Shown piece after piece: positions 37,386-49,758 of a stretch of DNA of 64,000 bases. The first letter of the stretch is position 1. Every line of letters begins with the position of its first letter. The position numbers and the translations under genes were made by a program. The stretch is from Sambucus nigra. Its lineage: Eukaryota > Streptophyta > Magnoliopsida > Dipsacales > Adoxaceae. The notes under the pieces were generated by a model. It worked only from the letters and a program-made list of their open reading frames with translations, searched no databases and was not told the DNA's origin. Where the stretch lies: positions 8,350,246 to 8,414,245 of the forward strand of contig OX422214.1 of the NCBI GenBank assembly GCA_949130495.1, written 5' to 3'.

Positions 37386-38439
37386 CTTCCCCCTTATAAC
37401 AGAATTTTATCTCGAAATTCGGAATATAAAATGTACCTGGTGGGAACAACTTTGGATATTTGTTGCCCATCTCATCCTCACGCTCCCAGGTAGACTCATT
37501 AGCGTTATGATGCCCCCACTGAACACGTATAAGTGGCACTACCTTTGACCTCAACTTCCTCTTAGTGTGGTATAAGATAGCGACTGGCCTCCCCTTGTAT
37601 GGAATATCGGACTGAAAGTCAATCTCCTCCAACGTAATGTGAGTGTTAGATAACTCATCCCGGAGGTATCGTCCTAATGAAGAAATATGGAATACATCAT
37701 GGATACGATGCAAGATCTCCGGTAACCCGAGTCTATATGCCACTGGTTTAATTCGCTGGATGATAGGAAATGGCCCTACATACCTTGGCTCCAACTTTCC
37801 TTTCTTACCGAGCCTCATTATTCCCTTCATAGAAGACACACGCAGTAATACTTGATCTTCCACATCAAACTCCCTAAAGAATCATATCGCATCGGCATAA
37901 ATCTTTTATCTGTCCTGAGTTACCTGTATACGACTCCGAATCATATCAATATTGGATGAAATATCCTGAATCAATTCTGGACCAAAAAGATTGTTGTCCC
38001 CCATCTCTAGCCAATAAGAGGGAGAGCGATAAGGCCTACTGTACAATGCCTCAAATTGAGTCATGCCAATAGTAAACTGGTAAGAGTTATTATATTCAAA
38101 CTCTACCAGTGGAAGGTACTGTTCCCAACCTCCCCTAAAGTTAAGGATACACATTTATATCATATTTTATAGAATTTGATTCGTCCCCTCAGTCTTCCTA
38201 TCCATTTGCGGGTGAAAGGCCATACTTAATCGCAACTCGGTACCCTTGGTCTCTTGTAAGATCTGCCAAAAATGATACATGAAGATCTTATCCCTATCGA
38301 ACACAATATCGGGTGGCACCCCATGTAGTCTCACTATCTTAGAAATAAAAAATTGGGCATACTGTCCCATGGTAAAATCCTCTTTAGTCACCTTACACCA
38401 AAATAATGCATCCTTTTGTTTACCAACACACCTTGGCAA
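37330..38439 (-). pseudogene. Tekay/Del-type integrase and chromodomain relic (element C)
   Basis: Minus-strand frames give an integrase core (38439-38167, with IVFDRDKIF for the second Asp and MDRKTEGTNQI for the Glu region), a linker (38154-37906, FEYNNSYQFTIGMTQFEALY) and the C-terminal domain with chromodomain (37863-37330, [20 protein letters not shown] ... [20 protein letters not shown]). This is the signature of the Del/Tekay chromovirus clade, whose chromodomain guides insertion to heterochromatin. Frame breaks at about 38160 and 37890 disable it. The last frame reads through the polypurine tract into LTR C before stopping at 37330. Confidence 0.9.
37386..37396 (-). promoter_or_regulatory. 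Polypurine tract of element C
   Basis: Minus-strand TAAGGGGGAAG directly before LTR C. It shows LTR C is the 3' LTR of the interior on its right. Confidence 0.75.
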
Positions 38440-40089
38440 CTACTCAACATATTTCCCTTTTTCCCAACACTTCCCATTATGATGGGTCTACATACTAACG
38501 ACTATAGCAATCACTATACTGGTGAAAGGTCCCCTCCTCCTTAGGTGACAACTTCCCTGTTTTTAAATCATATACTCCCTTCATGAGAGATATCAACGAT
38601 CATACCCGACTACCCACGTCGGACTTTTATGTCTTCAGTTGGTTATGTCGTAACTATCGTTATATTACTCCTCTGCACAGAGTAGCTCTTGATTATCTTC
38701 GAAAATCTAAAATGTATATTTCTTACACTTTCCAACACTATAGTCACCCATTTTCGTCTACTCTTTAGTCCCTGGTGACACACCTTGCTCGCACTGCAAC
38801 TTCATTTCCCCTAATTTCATTATATTTCTACCTCTAATTTATCCATGCATCTACATTTAATTAATAGTTTTCCATGTCTACTCATCATGAAAGATACTGA
38901 AAATATCTACTAACTAAGGCATCCCTACACCCTATGTCCCATGTATTTATGAACAAATCGACTAAACGTAATATACTGGTTTTAAATTAAGCCTTGTCTA
39001 CTAAGCATGACGATACGATAAGGTTATACTTAACTACCCTACTAATCGCAACTTAATCATTCCCTAGGTTGCCCCAATGATCTATTATTGGTTTAAACAT
39101 TTTATAATATTTCTCACATCCACACTATACGGATCTACCGGCGTCAAGTTGTAATATTACTATTTACTCACAGTAATAACTGCACATACATATAATAACT
39201 AAGGTACTTAACCCATGCACTAAAGACCAAGCATTTCCCAACTTCCAATGTTGTGATAAGTTTCATGCGTGGGATGTCTCACAAAGCGAAATCCAAACAA
39301 GAAAACCCTGATACACTATACTACCTAACATTGTCGATTGTCGAGATCCGTTCGGCCCTCAGTCCATAGAAGGTACCCTCAAATTTTCATCTTTTGACAT
39401 AAAAGTATACTCGTCCACTCCCATGTTACAAAAGACAACACACATCACGACGCTCTCACTATCACTAGTTTCTTAGCGCAAATAAGCCACAAGCTATATC
39501 TCTCCGCTCGATAATAATCCAATCTACCCTGAATCACATCAATAAATGTCCCTACTCATCGGGATCAAATATAATCATATAAACACGTTCTTATAAGTTT
39601 ATTATGCAACACACTATAATATGTGTGTGTGTGTGTATATATATATATAATGGACCCTCTTTCAGGTGATACTTAGCAAAACAAATCGTTTCCTAGAACA
39701 GTGAACACATAGTTCTACCATAACAGTTGACTATCGCTCAAACCATCGCTAACCAGTTCAAAACTCAAGATATTAATACTTTCGACTCTCATGTCTCTCA
39801 AAACGAGTAAAACTTATATATTTTATACATATCCACCTATTGTTCACGTAAGCTTCCCTATAGGCAACACTAAGGAGCCTTGTTATTTAATGGTAAATAT
39901 AATTGTTCAACTATAAGGCTAATACTGTTAATGCATCCACTAAACCTGACTCATACTCGAATTTTAGAGTTAAATAATCATATATTGTGATGCACACATG
40001 TCACCTGAAACTTAACTCGTACTCAAAAAGGTAAAGCAAAGATTATATCTTTAATTGCCATCTACCTTATCGGATCAACAGGCTCGTGC
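38440..40089 (-). other. RT-less non-coding interior of element C
   Basis: No protease or RT motif found. It matches 9861-11390 of element A in layout, including a ~90-bp repeat copy (39260-39350) and blocks such as CTACACCCTATG near 38927. A (TG)n(TA)n microsatellite lies at 39621-39648. Confidence 0.6.
39260..39350. repeat. ~90-bp conserved repeat, copy 7
   Basis: GTTTCATGCGTGGGATGTCT and CACAAAGCGAAATCCAAACA, then ATACACTATACTACC and GTCGATTGTCGAGATCC. Most like copy 1 in element A. Confidence 0.8.
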
Positions 40090-40946
40090 GCATAGTTCTC
40101 ATGCTCGAACTGACCCATGACCTACTGTAATGGTTCTATATCTAGGATCTCATCCTATAATTTCCCCTGCCTCACTTTGGGTACTCCTTCTACCTCTGTT
40201 CCGTCTGTCCACAATCGTAACAATTGCCAGAGAAACTCTCTTGCTTTTGGCCCTGACTTTACTGGCCTCCCCTGCCATCCCCTTAGCCCTAGCGGCTTTG
40301 AGGAACGGGATGTTACTACTGTTATTGAGGACCCTGCTGGTACTGCCTAATCTTACGACTCTCGGGTTGGTAACCCTATAACTTAAATCTCTTAGTCGTA
40401 TATCCTTGCCAGAAGTCTTCCTCCTACGGCTGTTGTTGTGCTGCACTGGCACAATTCCTAACTACCTTCCCAGTCTCACTGGTTTCACATATCTTCTTCG
40501 GATAAGTTCAATATAGGTGGCCCTACCATTTACATATAGGACACCTTTCAGTACCACCCCCTTGACTCTGGTCCCACTAGTCATGTCGGGGCATCCTCCT
40601 CTTGGACCTGGTAGTCTTGGCCCCAATTGCTACCCCTGTTGTCCTTTTGGCTCCGCTACCCCCATGGAACTCGATTCTGGCCTTGACGGCCCTGACTAAA
40701 TCCACCATTACTTGGTAAGAATTTTTATTGATCTGAATCATTTAGATGGGTCCTCCCTACTGGGTATCTTTCCCTCATGTGGTGCCTTACTAGCACCGTT
40801 GAATCTAGTCTTGAATTTTGGATAGATTCTCCAACTCTATTGGCTCCCTTCTCATATGAATGTTGATGTAAACTTGTAAACATACGACCTTGATGACATT
40901 GGCATCAGTTATCCTAGCTGAATTTCCACATCAATGCTTGCGTATT
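40090..40946 (-). pseudogene. gag relic of element C with zinc-knuckle remnant
   Basis: On the minus strand the region around 40520-40560 reads CPICKW..GHLY.TYP, a CCHC-knuckle-like pattern with the last Cys lost and stops inside. It lies next to a Lys/Arg-rich stretch (40452-40150). The expected product is the nucleocapsid part of gag. It is cut at 40946 by the Athila-type LTR starting at 40947, so the rest of this gag and the element's 5' LTR are not in the window. Confidence 0.55.
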
Positions 40947-41594
40947 TGATGAGTGTATTATTTTGTATTATTTACATCCAAATCTAAGCATTGTTATTCC
41001 CAATTTATGGTAAATAAATAGCTTTTAGAGTTATTTTGTTATTTAAATGAAAAATAAAAATGTAAGAATAAATGGGGTTAACAATGAAATTTTGAGAAAT
41101 TTATGCTCACATTCATCGCCAATCTCTTGTGCAAGGTTGTTTTGAGTGTTGACAAGTTTAGAATGCTTACGGTGAAGTCTGGACGTAAATTGAGCATGAA
41201 AAGGTCAGTTATGCACCTTCATGTGTAATATTGTAAATTCGATTGACTTAATTCAGACTCGTACCAAGAACTAAAATTGAAGGCCTTGAATTAAGGGATG
41301 ACCGGGTTCAAACGACATGCCAATTAGAGTTGAAACGAAGAAGTTATGATCGTGCAAAGTTTGAATTAAGAAGAAAGTAAAATTCAAAGCCCCTGGTGAA
41401 CACCCATAGTCAATCTTGAGACCCAAAAACTATTGAAATATTATTGGGCCCGAAATGAGGGTCATGTAGGTTCTTACGATTCATCGATCGAAGGTCGTAT
41501 GAAGAAGATATTGAATTTGGGGTGTGTTCCCTAATTTTGGAAACTGGACAGAACAAGGGTTTATTTATTATTGGATGCATGTTATTTATAAAGA

Positions 41595-41658
41595 TGATAG
41601 CTGGTTCAGGGGTTAAAGTCTTGGGCGCGCATAGGAGAGGTCAGGCGTTCGACCCCTG
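41595..41658 (+). repeat. SINE-like tRNA-derived head (split by solo LTR)
   Basis: TAGCTGGTTCAGGGG (41598-41612) resembles a Pol III A box and GGCGTTCGACCCC (41644-41656) a B box, about 34 bp apart as in tRNA genes. After the solo LTR the sequence resumes as CCCTGCCTGCCCC and reaches a T/A-rich run (44530-44549), a possible SINE tail. No second copy or target duplication was seen, so this could also be a coincidence in the LTR. Confidence 0.4.
41654..41658. repeat. Target site duplication CCCTG, left copy
   Basis: Precedes TGTAATACCCC; repeated at 44501-44505. Confidence 0.9.
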
Positions 41659-44500
41659 TGTAATACCCCGTATTTTCATGGCTTTTAAATTTAAGGATTT
41701 ATTAAATTTAATTGAGATAAATTAATTTAATTTTAATCCGAAATGTTGTTTTAAATATTTACTAGCGTGATAAGAGTTAGTAATTATTGGAAATATATTA
41801 TTTGTTGCATATTACTGGATGAGTATAGTAATATATGAGATTTATTTTTATAATATTGTCACGTGTGAATAAAATGACAATTGTGGAAATTTAAGTCGGG
41901 ACGCGCCTGTGTCGTGTCGGGACTAAATGTGGATTAATAAAAGTGAATATTTTATAGGTTGTTCGTATGGTCGTTTTGAGTGCGCCAACGCATCCGGAAG
42001 GGTCGAGATAGTCAGAAAAGTATACCCGGGGGTTTGATTTGGGTCTCGGGGCGTTTTTAGGCCTAATTAGTACCCCGGGAGGGCATTTTAGTCAATTTGT
42101 ATTTTTGGGTAATTAAACCCACGAAAATTAAAGGGGTTATATCAGATGTTTAGGTTATCTCCTAGGGTTAGATAACTCAAAACACTAGAACGGCCATTGG
42201 AGAGGAGAGGAGAGAGCTCTCAAGGCATTCCAAGGCTCAAAACTCATCCGTTTACACTGCCGCCACCGCCAACGCGTAGATCGCGAGACGGGGAACGCAA
42301 CCACACCAAATTCAGCACCAAACCAGATTTCTGAAAATCCCAGGCAAGTGTTTATCTTGCTTATTTCGTTGATGCATCATCCATATTAGTTTAGGAGTTA
42401 TTAGGATGAGATTTATGGAAGAAAAACCCAATTTGAGATAGAAAATTTTCATGTAGTGATGATTTATATGATATTCTGGAAACCCTTTGTCATGTAAAGG
42501 ATTAAGAGTTTGATTAAGAAAATAGTTCTAATCAGATACAAATACTAAAAAAAAATTTATTCCGGACGATCGGACCGTTGGAATTGGATGAAATTTTACA
42601 GAGAATTAGCTAAAGACGAGAAGAAGCCACAGAAAAAAATTTAGCTCAATCGAACCGTTCAATATTTTTTAATATTTTTTTTGCTAGACAGTTTTATGTT
42701 TTGAGGACTCTTAGAGATAATAAAAATTCAATTAAAACTCCATTTTAATTCCGATTTCGAAACCGTTTGAAATTCTCATCTTTGAAAATAAAATTCAAAA
42801 TCCTTTAATGTAAGGCGAAATCTATATTTTTGGGATATTTTTCATAAGGGATAATGTAAGTATATATTAAAGGGGAGAGACACGTAAGAGAGAGTTACGT
42901 TGGAACATAAATGGATATCTACTAAATTGTACATTTGGAAGAATAGAGCCCATGAGGGTTACGTAGTAAGTTGGAAAAACCCTTCGAATTAAAATTAGAA
43001 ACGAACCATTATACTTGATAAATAATAATGGGAAAATAAGGATAAATGTTGTGAATGTGGGTGGTTGGATAAACCTAAATTGATATAATAAAAGTGGTAT
43101 ATTTATATGATTGTGTATGCATATATTATATACTTGTGAAAATCATGCCCGCGCTACTTGCTATCCCTGAGGTTTCCGCGCTGGGACGATCTTATCTCGT
43201 GTGCCTTATGGGGGATATTGACTCGTACCCTAGAAGATAGAAATCCTAGGTACAGGCTATCGAATCGGTAGTCACGGTACTAAGAGACGTGAGGGTATGT
43301 ACTGACCTCTTGGACTTGGAAACTATGCTTCGCCTCAATATTGTTTGTGTATGTATTTATACAATTCGAGAGTGATTCCGAACTTGTATTCCCTTTTGTA
43401 CGATTGATACGGGGATTGGATAGCAGAGTATGCCCGCACCATAGTTTTTATGTGGGGTGCTGTTATGATATATATATTACACGAGTAGTTAATATATATA
43501 TGAAATTCTGAAATCTGGAACTGCCTACTGTGATTTGATATGTAGGACATGGTTGATGACTCAAATTATAAATAATTGTTTTGAGAAAGTATAATATGAC
43601 ACTGGAAAACTTTATTGATTAATAAAGTTAAAAGGAGAACCTTGGTTACAAATTGAAATCTTACGTTTTAAATACTTGTGTTGTTTAGTTGTAAATCCTG
43701 CGAATAACCTAAGATAAGTTAAATCATTGGGGAAAGATAGTGTGGTATAAGACGAGATAGACCATTGGGAAGGTTAGTGCGATAGGTGTGCACATTAGAA
43801 GAGAGGTGAGAATTTCTCAAGAGAGTGTCGCACTAATATGTTGTTGCATTAGCCTGTAATCAATTTAAATACTTGCTAAACGAATTTTTAAATCATATAC
43901 ACTATCGGGCTGTGACCCGTTTCTATTTCTTTTTCTCTCTTGTATATATATGTATGTATTACAGGTTCCCAGCCACAGGGGCGTCTTACTTAGGATCCTT
44001 TGGAAGGAACGTGCTGCAGCTTAGGTGGGAGTTGCAGGCCTGTTGTTTAGACGACTTCATCCATTTGATTCTACTCCTAGTTCAGTTTTATCCAGCAGGG
44101 GCATGTGTCTCCCTCTTTCTATTATTTAGTTGGTATTGTCAGAGATTGAAATTTTTACTTTCAGTACCTTTATTTCGGGATTTATTACTGTCAGGATGTT
44201 TTCCTTTAGTGTTGTAAATGTTGGGATTTATTATTGATGATTAAATTCGTGTATGTTCAATTCTATTTTTATTCTTAATGTGTGACTCTTTAGATGTTAA
44301 TGGTTTCCGGTTTTATAACCGGATTTAATAAAATGAGAACAAGGTTTTAAATGGTTTTGACACTTAGCTTAATTATTTAGGGTGTTTAAATTGGAAAAGT
44401 ATTTTTACGACAATGATGCTAAGAATGAACCAACTGTTCACCTTGATTTTAATTTAATAAAGGAGTGATCGCCCGATATTTAATTAGATGGGGTGTCACA
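41659..44500 (+). mobile_element. Solo LTR, long-LTR chromovirus family (2,842 bp)
   Basis: A complete LTR from TGTAATACCCCG to GGGTGTCACA in plus orientation, with CCCTG on both sides and no interior. This is the usual result of recombination between the two LTRs of one element. It contains GA-rich leader (42199-42218), predicted donor (CAG|GCAAGTG, 42343/42344), a palindromic CGGACGATCGGACCG (42563-42577), GTGAC (43912-43916), acceptor TTACAG|GTTCCC (43964/43965) and the block ACGTGCTGCAG (44009-44019). The 114-residue ORF at 43873 crosses the predicted acceptor and is not credible as a protein. Confidence 0.95.
42344..43964 (+). other. Predicted GC-AG intron in the solo LTR
   Basis: Donor CCCAG|GCAAGTGTTTATC, acceptor after TTTTTCTCTCTTGTATATATATGTATGTATTACAG written here only as its ends (pyrimidine-rich 43921-43941, then TATTACAG). 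Branch-like TGTGAC with A at 43915 is 49 nt from the acceptor. This is the clearest of the four groups. Confidence 0.55.
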
Positions 44501-44505
44501 CCCTG
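44501..44505. repeat. Target site duplication CCCTG, right copy
   Basis: Matches 41654-41658. Confidence 0.9.
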
Positions 44506-45614
44506 CCTGCCCCATAACAGTTTTGGCAATTTTTTTTTACAAAAAAAAGACCCACTAGCCCACTAAATCCATTACCCCACATGCCTACCCCGTTTCTTTT
44601 TACACGAAATTCCCAAACCCACCAACCCACAAATCAACCTCCCTCAACCTGTTTATCCCCCACGATTTATACCCCCACTTTGTCCTATTTTACTGTAAGA
44701 TTTTTAGGTATAAATTATGGGCCAATTTCGATCTTGAGAGACACTTTTAGATAAAAACAAATACACACTTTGTGAGATAAAAAATATGTGTTGAGATTAT
44801 TTTTGAGGAAGACTTTGGAGGAGCACATTGTGTATTGTAACTAACTTCTCGGACGCGATTTTTATAAGTTGACATTTATTAATGAAAATTATTATTTCAT
44901 CTTGCAATATTGGTGTGTCAAATATGATGTGTGAGTAGTTTAACTACTAGGACTTAGGTGATGTTTTTTATGACTAATTAAATTACGCATGTTAATTTAA
45001 TTTCATACATATTCCGACGTGTTTTAATTTGAAATAAAAAAAAATTGTATTCACTTAAAATTACACGGAAGTGTATTTTTAAGCCTCTAGAATCAATTAT
45101 AAATTCATGTTTTAAAAATTTAAAGTTGTCATTTTTGATGGGTTATCCTTGCAGTTAGATGTTTTGATACCTCACGCTTAAATACATATTAAAAATTTAG
45201 AACGTTATATTTTCGAGGGAATAGGGATTTATGGTGTCTAATTTAATAGACGTTAAAATATTTTGAACGCATGTAATATTTTATTCTTCAAAATGTACGC
45301 GACGAGAGTCGGTATATTTTGTGTTTTTATTCGGAATTAAATTAGTGTGTAAATTTAATTAGATTTGACAAACGGAACCAACGTCCTAGTTTCTTCCACA
45401 TTTGATATTAACTCTTACTTGTTCGTTTATTTCGCTTTTATTTTTATTTTGGAAACTCAACCACATTTATACACTCATATGTCTAGTTGGACAATCAATA
45501 CTTTATAAAAATTGATGAAATCTCTGTGGGTTCGACCCGTACTTACACCCGCTATATTTCAATAGCTACTACACTTGCGGTAATTTTAACTTTTAAAATT
45601 TGACAACAAGTTTT

Positions 45615-45632
45615 TGGTGCCGTTGTCGGGGA
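45615..45632 (+). promoter_or_regulatory. Primer binding site of element E (tRNA-Asp type)
   Basis: TGGTGCCGTTGTCGGGGA, two bases from the Athila/Tat-type site TGGCGCCGTTGCCGGGGA. It lies about 9 bp after the LTR end. Confidence 0.85.
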
Positions 45633-47097
45633 TTTTGGTCGATTTTAAGAATAGTGATTTTCGGACTAGGTTTTAAAAAAAAAAAAAAAATAGAAAAAAA
45701 TCAAATATTCCAACAGCTATTTTTATTTTTTAGAATTAGAAAAAAAAACATTGAAAGTCTTTTATGAATAACTAGTTGTTGTTTTTAACACTAGTTTTGT
45801 CATAAAAGTACTCAAAAATACACAAAAAAATCGAAAAATTCCAAAAATTCAAATATTCCAGCAGCTATTTTTTATTTTCAAAATAAATTCAAAAAAATAG
45901 ATTTTAAATCTTTTTGTGATTAAATAGTTGTTTTTGACACTAGTTTGTCACAAAAGAACTTAAATTTTGAAAAACTCCAAGACAAAAATATTTTTTTTCC
46001 TGGAAACTCTGAGATTTCTAACATTCGGGGAAAAAAAATCGAGAATTATTTATTTATTTATTTCCATTAACAATTTTTTTCTAGTCTATATATATATTTT
46101 TTTCCAATCTTATAGTGTGCTTTTATTATTTTTTTCTCATTTAAACAAAAAATTACATTGTTAGTGCATATGTAATTATTTTTGTTTTTAATAATTTTTG
46201 TTCCATTTTATGCTTGGTATGGTTTTTGTGTTCTTTTTCAAGGGAAAAAAAGAGATAAAATAAAAAAACGGAAAAGAAAGCAACCATGGGAAAAGCGCTA
46301 AATTTACTTGTGCAATCTTGCCACGCGCACAAGGTACTCTCAGAAGCGACTAAAATGGAGGCGACCTTTCCCTCCGATTAACGTCAAATGAAATTTCGGC
46401 CCGGTGTAAACAAGTGACCGTAAAAAGTCTACACCAGAGGTAAGTCTTGTGTGCTCCTACGTGAAACTACTTTCGCAAATTTCAATAAGCATGTTGCATA
46501 ATTTTACTTAACGGCAAAACCCAATTTTAAGATATGGTGGAGATTTAATCACCCTTCCTTGGCCCACAAATCATTAAGCTACCCGCGCATCTACATAACC
46601 CAAGCCATAATTTTAATTTAATATTTATTAGACATTGGCCATAGGGTGTCACATAGCTCATAGGCACATTCTTTTCAAGGCTAGGATTAAAAGCTAATCC
46701 AAACACGAAATTTTCAAATCGATGCCATTTTGACCTTGACTAGGATTGGAGTTTTTTAATAAGTCTTCGCACCGACCACCTACCTGGAGAAAAAATTTGG
46801 TAATTGAGGCGATAGTCTGGAGTTGGTCGTATTTTAAATTCTCCCTCGTCAATAATTAGGAGCTCTTTAATTAGGGAGATTATTTTGGAGACCCATTATC
46901 GTCGAATAATCTCGGGAAACTAGATCTTAAAAATTGAATTTCCCCTCACCTAATTCAGATAAACTCAAAATTGTTTTGTGTTAGCGTACGAATTTTGTGG
47001 TACCGTGTCGGATTATTTGCTTTCCATATTAAAATAATAATAAAAAAAATTAAAAAAGTAAAAATAAAAAACAAAAAAAAACAAGTGAGTATGATGT
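45633..47097 (+). other. Leader of element E with direct duplication
   Basis: A/T-rich untranslated leader before gag. A ~148-bp imperfect direct duplication begins at about 45702 and 45850; both units start CAAATATTCCA(A/G)CAGCTATTTTT and contain 'TAGTTGTT(G)TTT(T)(A/G)ACACTAGTTT'. No convincing ORF. Confidence 0.65.
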
Positions 47098-48518
47098 ATG
47101 GTAAGTTGGGTTCGAGATCCTACTGGTCGTTTAGCTAGAGTGGAGTCTAGTATTCTCGATACTGTTATAGGTAGCACCTCGATTTTTACCAGGATGGAAG
47201 ATGAGCTAGCAACTCGTTTCTTAAAGGATTCCCTGTATCCCAATAGGGCAAGCCAACCATCATGCATACTTCTTCCCCCGCATAATATAAACAATTTCAA
47301 GTTCAAGTCGAGAATAATTCATTTACTTCCCATCTTTCGAGGCACGGAAAAGGAGGACCCATACCTCCACATGCGTGAGTTTGAAGAAATTTGTGGAACG
47401 GTTAGGTTACAACAACTCACCAATGAGATTGTTAAACTAAAACCGTTTCCATTTTCTTTGAAGGACAAAGCTAAGAGTTGCCTACTCTCACTTAAACCAA
47501 ATTCCATCACTACATGGAATTAGTTGAGTGTTGAATTTTTGCAAAAGTTTTTCCCTAGCCAAAAGACGATGCAACACGTCATGCCATAAATACTTTCAAT
47601 CAAAAAGAGGGAGGGACTTTATGGATGTACTTGGAAAGATTCAAGGACTTACTCATGCAATGTCCTCACCACGGAATCGAATTATGTCGTCAAATGCAAA
47701 TTTTGTACGAGGGTTTCGATTACACTACTCGATCTATGCTTGAACTTATGTGTAGTGGAGATTTCACAGAAAAGAGTGAGGCCAATGCATGGTCATTTTT
47801 AGAAACCGTTGCTCAAAAGTCCCAGCGATGGGCACCCCATTGGGATTCGAGGACCACCACAATTAATGAGGGTAATGATCACCCAGAAGAACAAGGTTTT
47901 GGACTAGATGCAAAAGTGGCCACCTTGGGCCGGCGTTTAGAATCCTTAGAAATGAGTAAAGAGGGTAACCGAGCCACACATGCCACCATGCAACATGTAG
48001 GGTCACCTATGTGTTTGCTTTGCGATAGTTTCGACCACCTCGTTGAAAGTTGCCCCACCCTTCCGGCCCATAATGCTCTCACCGAGCAAGCAAACGCCCT
48101 CTATCAAAACAAGCCTAAGTACGACCCATTTTCTAACTCATACAATCTAGGTTGGAAGGATCATCCCAACTTTTCATGGTTTAAAGGTCAATACTTGGGT
48201 AGTGGAGGTCAATCTTCAAGTAACCCACCCCCGGGTTTCCAAAATATCACCCCCACACCGTCGTTCCCTTCACCCCAAAAGATTCAATCTTTAGAAGAAA
48301 TGATGAATTTACTTGCCCAAAGTACCCTGTAATTCCAACGGACCATGCAAAGTGTCCTCCAATCTACACAACAAAACTTGCATGCCAACACCCAATCGAT
48401 TTCCAAATTAGAGGTACAAGTTAGTCAACTAGCCAATGCTTTGAGCAGGAGAAATAAAGGAATGTTCCCAAGCCAACCCGAGCCTAATCCTAAGGGTAAC
48501 ACGTCTAGGGGTCAGTAT
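47098..48518 (+). pseudogene. Athila-type gag of element E
   Basis: The first frame (47098-47523) has the Athila gag signature (IFRGTEKEDPYLHMREFEEI and PFPFSLKDKAKSCLLSLKPN), and a frame change around 47525-47620 leads to a second frame (47625-48332) with ERFKDLLMQCPHHG and a CCHC knuckle CLLCDSFDHLVESC (C-X2-C-X4-H-X4-C, intact). The TAA at 48330-48332 is followed by more gag-like Gln-rich sequence to 48518. It would form the virus-like particle core. The 2.7-kb element at 48524 splits gag from protease. Confidence 0.85.
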
Positions 48519-48523
48519 GTTTT
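48519..48523. repeat. Target site duplication GTTTT, left copy
   Basis: Precedes TGTAACACCCC; repeated at 51230-51234. Confidence 0.9.
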
Positions 48524-49758
48524 TGTAACACCCCGCCCGCCCGGGGAGAGCGAACGAAGCGCTAATGTGATAAAATAAATCCAAATCCACAAGTGAGAAG
48601 GTATAGAGCATATAAATAAACCCACAATAATATAAATTCACTAATCTCAATCTCTTCAATTACACAAGTCTCTCGAATTAAAATTACAACTATCTAACTC
48701 GAATAAAAATACAAATATCCAAAGCTCTATACATCAAAATAATACAAATCTTTCCCAAACAATCCTCGCTAAAATCAATCTCCATAGTGCCCCAAAATCC
48801 GCGCCAACCTGCCACTAAAAGAAAATATGGGGAAGTACACAATACGACAAGAAAGATGCTCAACAAATATATGTTAGAGATGAATAAAGCGTAACAACAC
48901 GAGTACGAATATTCAAATCAAAATGCAAATCTTAATAGCATTTCATCATTATAATTTCTCAACAACACTTTAACCGGGTCACCAGGCCTCACCACATCCG
49001 TATATGCTTTATCAAGCCACAGCCCGGGAAACAGGAATTTTGGAGGGTGCCCAACATCCGTGCCATATTAAAATCTCATGACAACGTGCTCATCAATAAT
49101 ATAATGATACCCCATGAATCGAAATAATTTCAATAATTATTTTCCAGATTTCAATGAATTTATCAATTCAAATATAAGTTCAATAACAAGAATTCAAAGA
49201 GAATGACACTCGCGAGATTTAAGGAGCATATTGTGTAAAACCCCATACCTCGAACCATGATGAGAAACCAGTGATCACATCCTCAAGATCAGCACAAAAG
49301 ATTTACAAAAGCTCCTCCAAGATCCTCCAACAAAATAGCCCCAAGAACACCTCTAATCTAAGGTTGGAACTCACAAATCTCAGGGGCCAAAGTATAATTA
49401 AAAAGAAGCGGAATATAAAATATATTTGCTGCAAAAATTTGTGCCAAAAGTATGTTAAAAGGCTTGCCCATGACTTCCTTTTATAATGCAAAGAAATGAA
49501 GAGTTGGAATCCAAAAGACTCCTTTAAATAAGGGAAAGAAATGAAGAGTTGCAAGCCAAAACAACTCCAAGAGTTAAAAACATTTTAAAATCATTTTAAA
49601 ATCCGTTTTAACTCCGATTTCGAAACCGTTTTGAAATTCTCGCCTTTAAAAATAATAACCAACGTATTTGAGCAATAAAAATAATTTTATCAAAAACTTT
49701 ATTTTCCTCCATTTTCCAAAATTAATTAAAATAGCCCAAAATTACGCGGGCTGTTACA
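48524..49758 (-). repeat. 3' LTR of element G (1,235 bp)
   Basis: Minus strand TGTAACAGCCCGCG at 49758 to GGGGTGTTACA at 48524. GC-rich end with CCCGCCCGCCCGGGG (plus, 48532-48546). Confidence 0.95.

Larger units (their letters stand above)
40947..45605 (+). repeat. 5' LTR of element E (interrupted by a solo LTR)
   Basis: Begins TGATGAGTGTATTATTTTG and ends near TTTGACA just before the primer site. Without the 2,842-bp solo LTR and its 5-bp duplication it is about 1.81 kb. The segment 40947-41270 matches 56901-57215. The end carries the CTCTGTGGGTTCGACCCGTA block characteristic of this superfamily's U5. Confidence 0.8.

Noticed and set aside
41595..41658. A functional tRNA gene
   Set aside because: A- and B-box-like motifs exist but no cloverleaf arms or anticodon loop could be folded by eye; SINE-like head is the better reading.
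43873..44217. 114-codon ORF in the solo LTR
   Set aside because: Crosses the predicted splice acceptor, hydrophobic without a plausible start, and is not kept in related LTRs.
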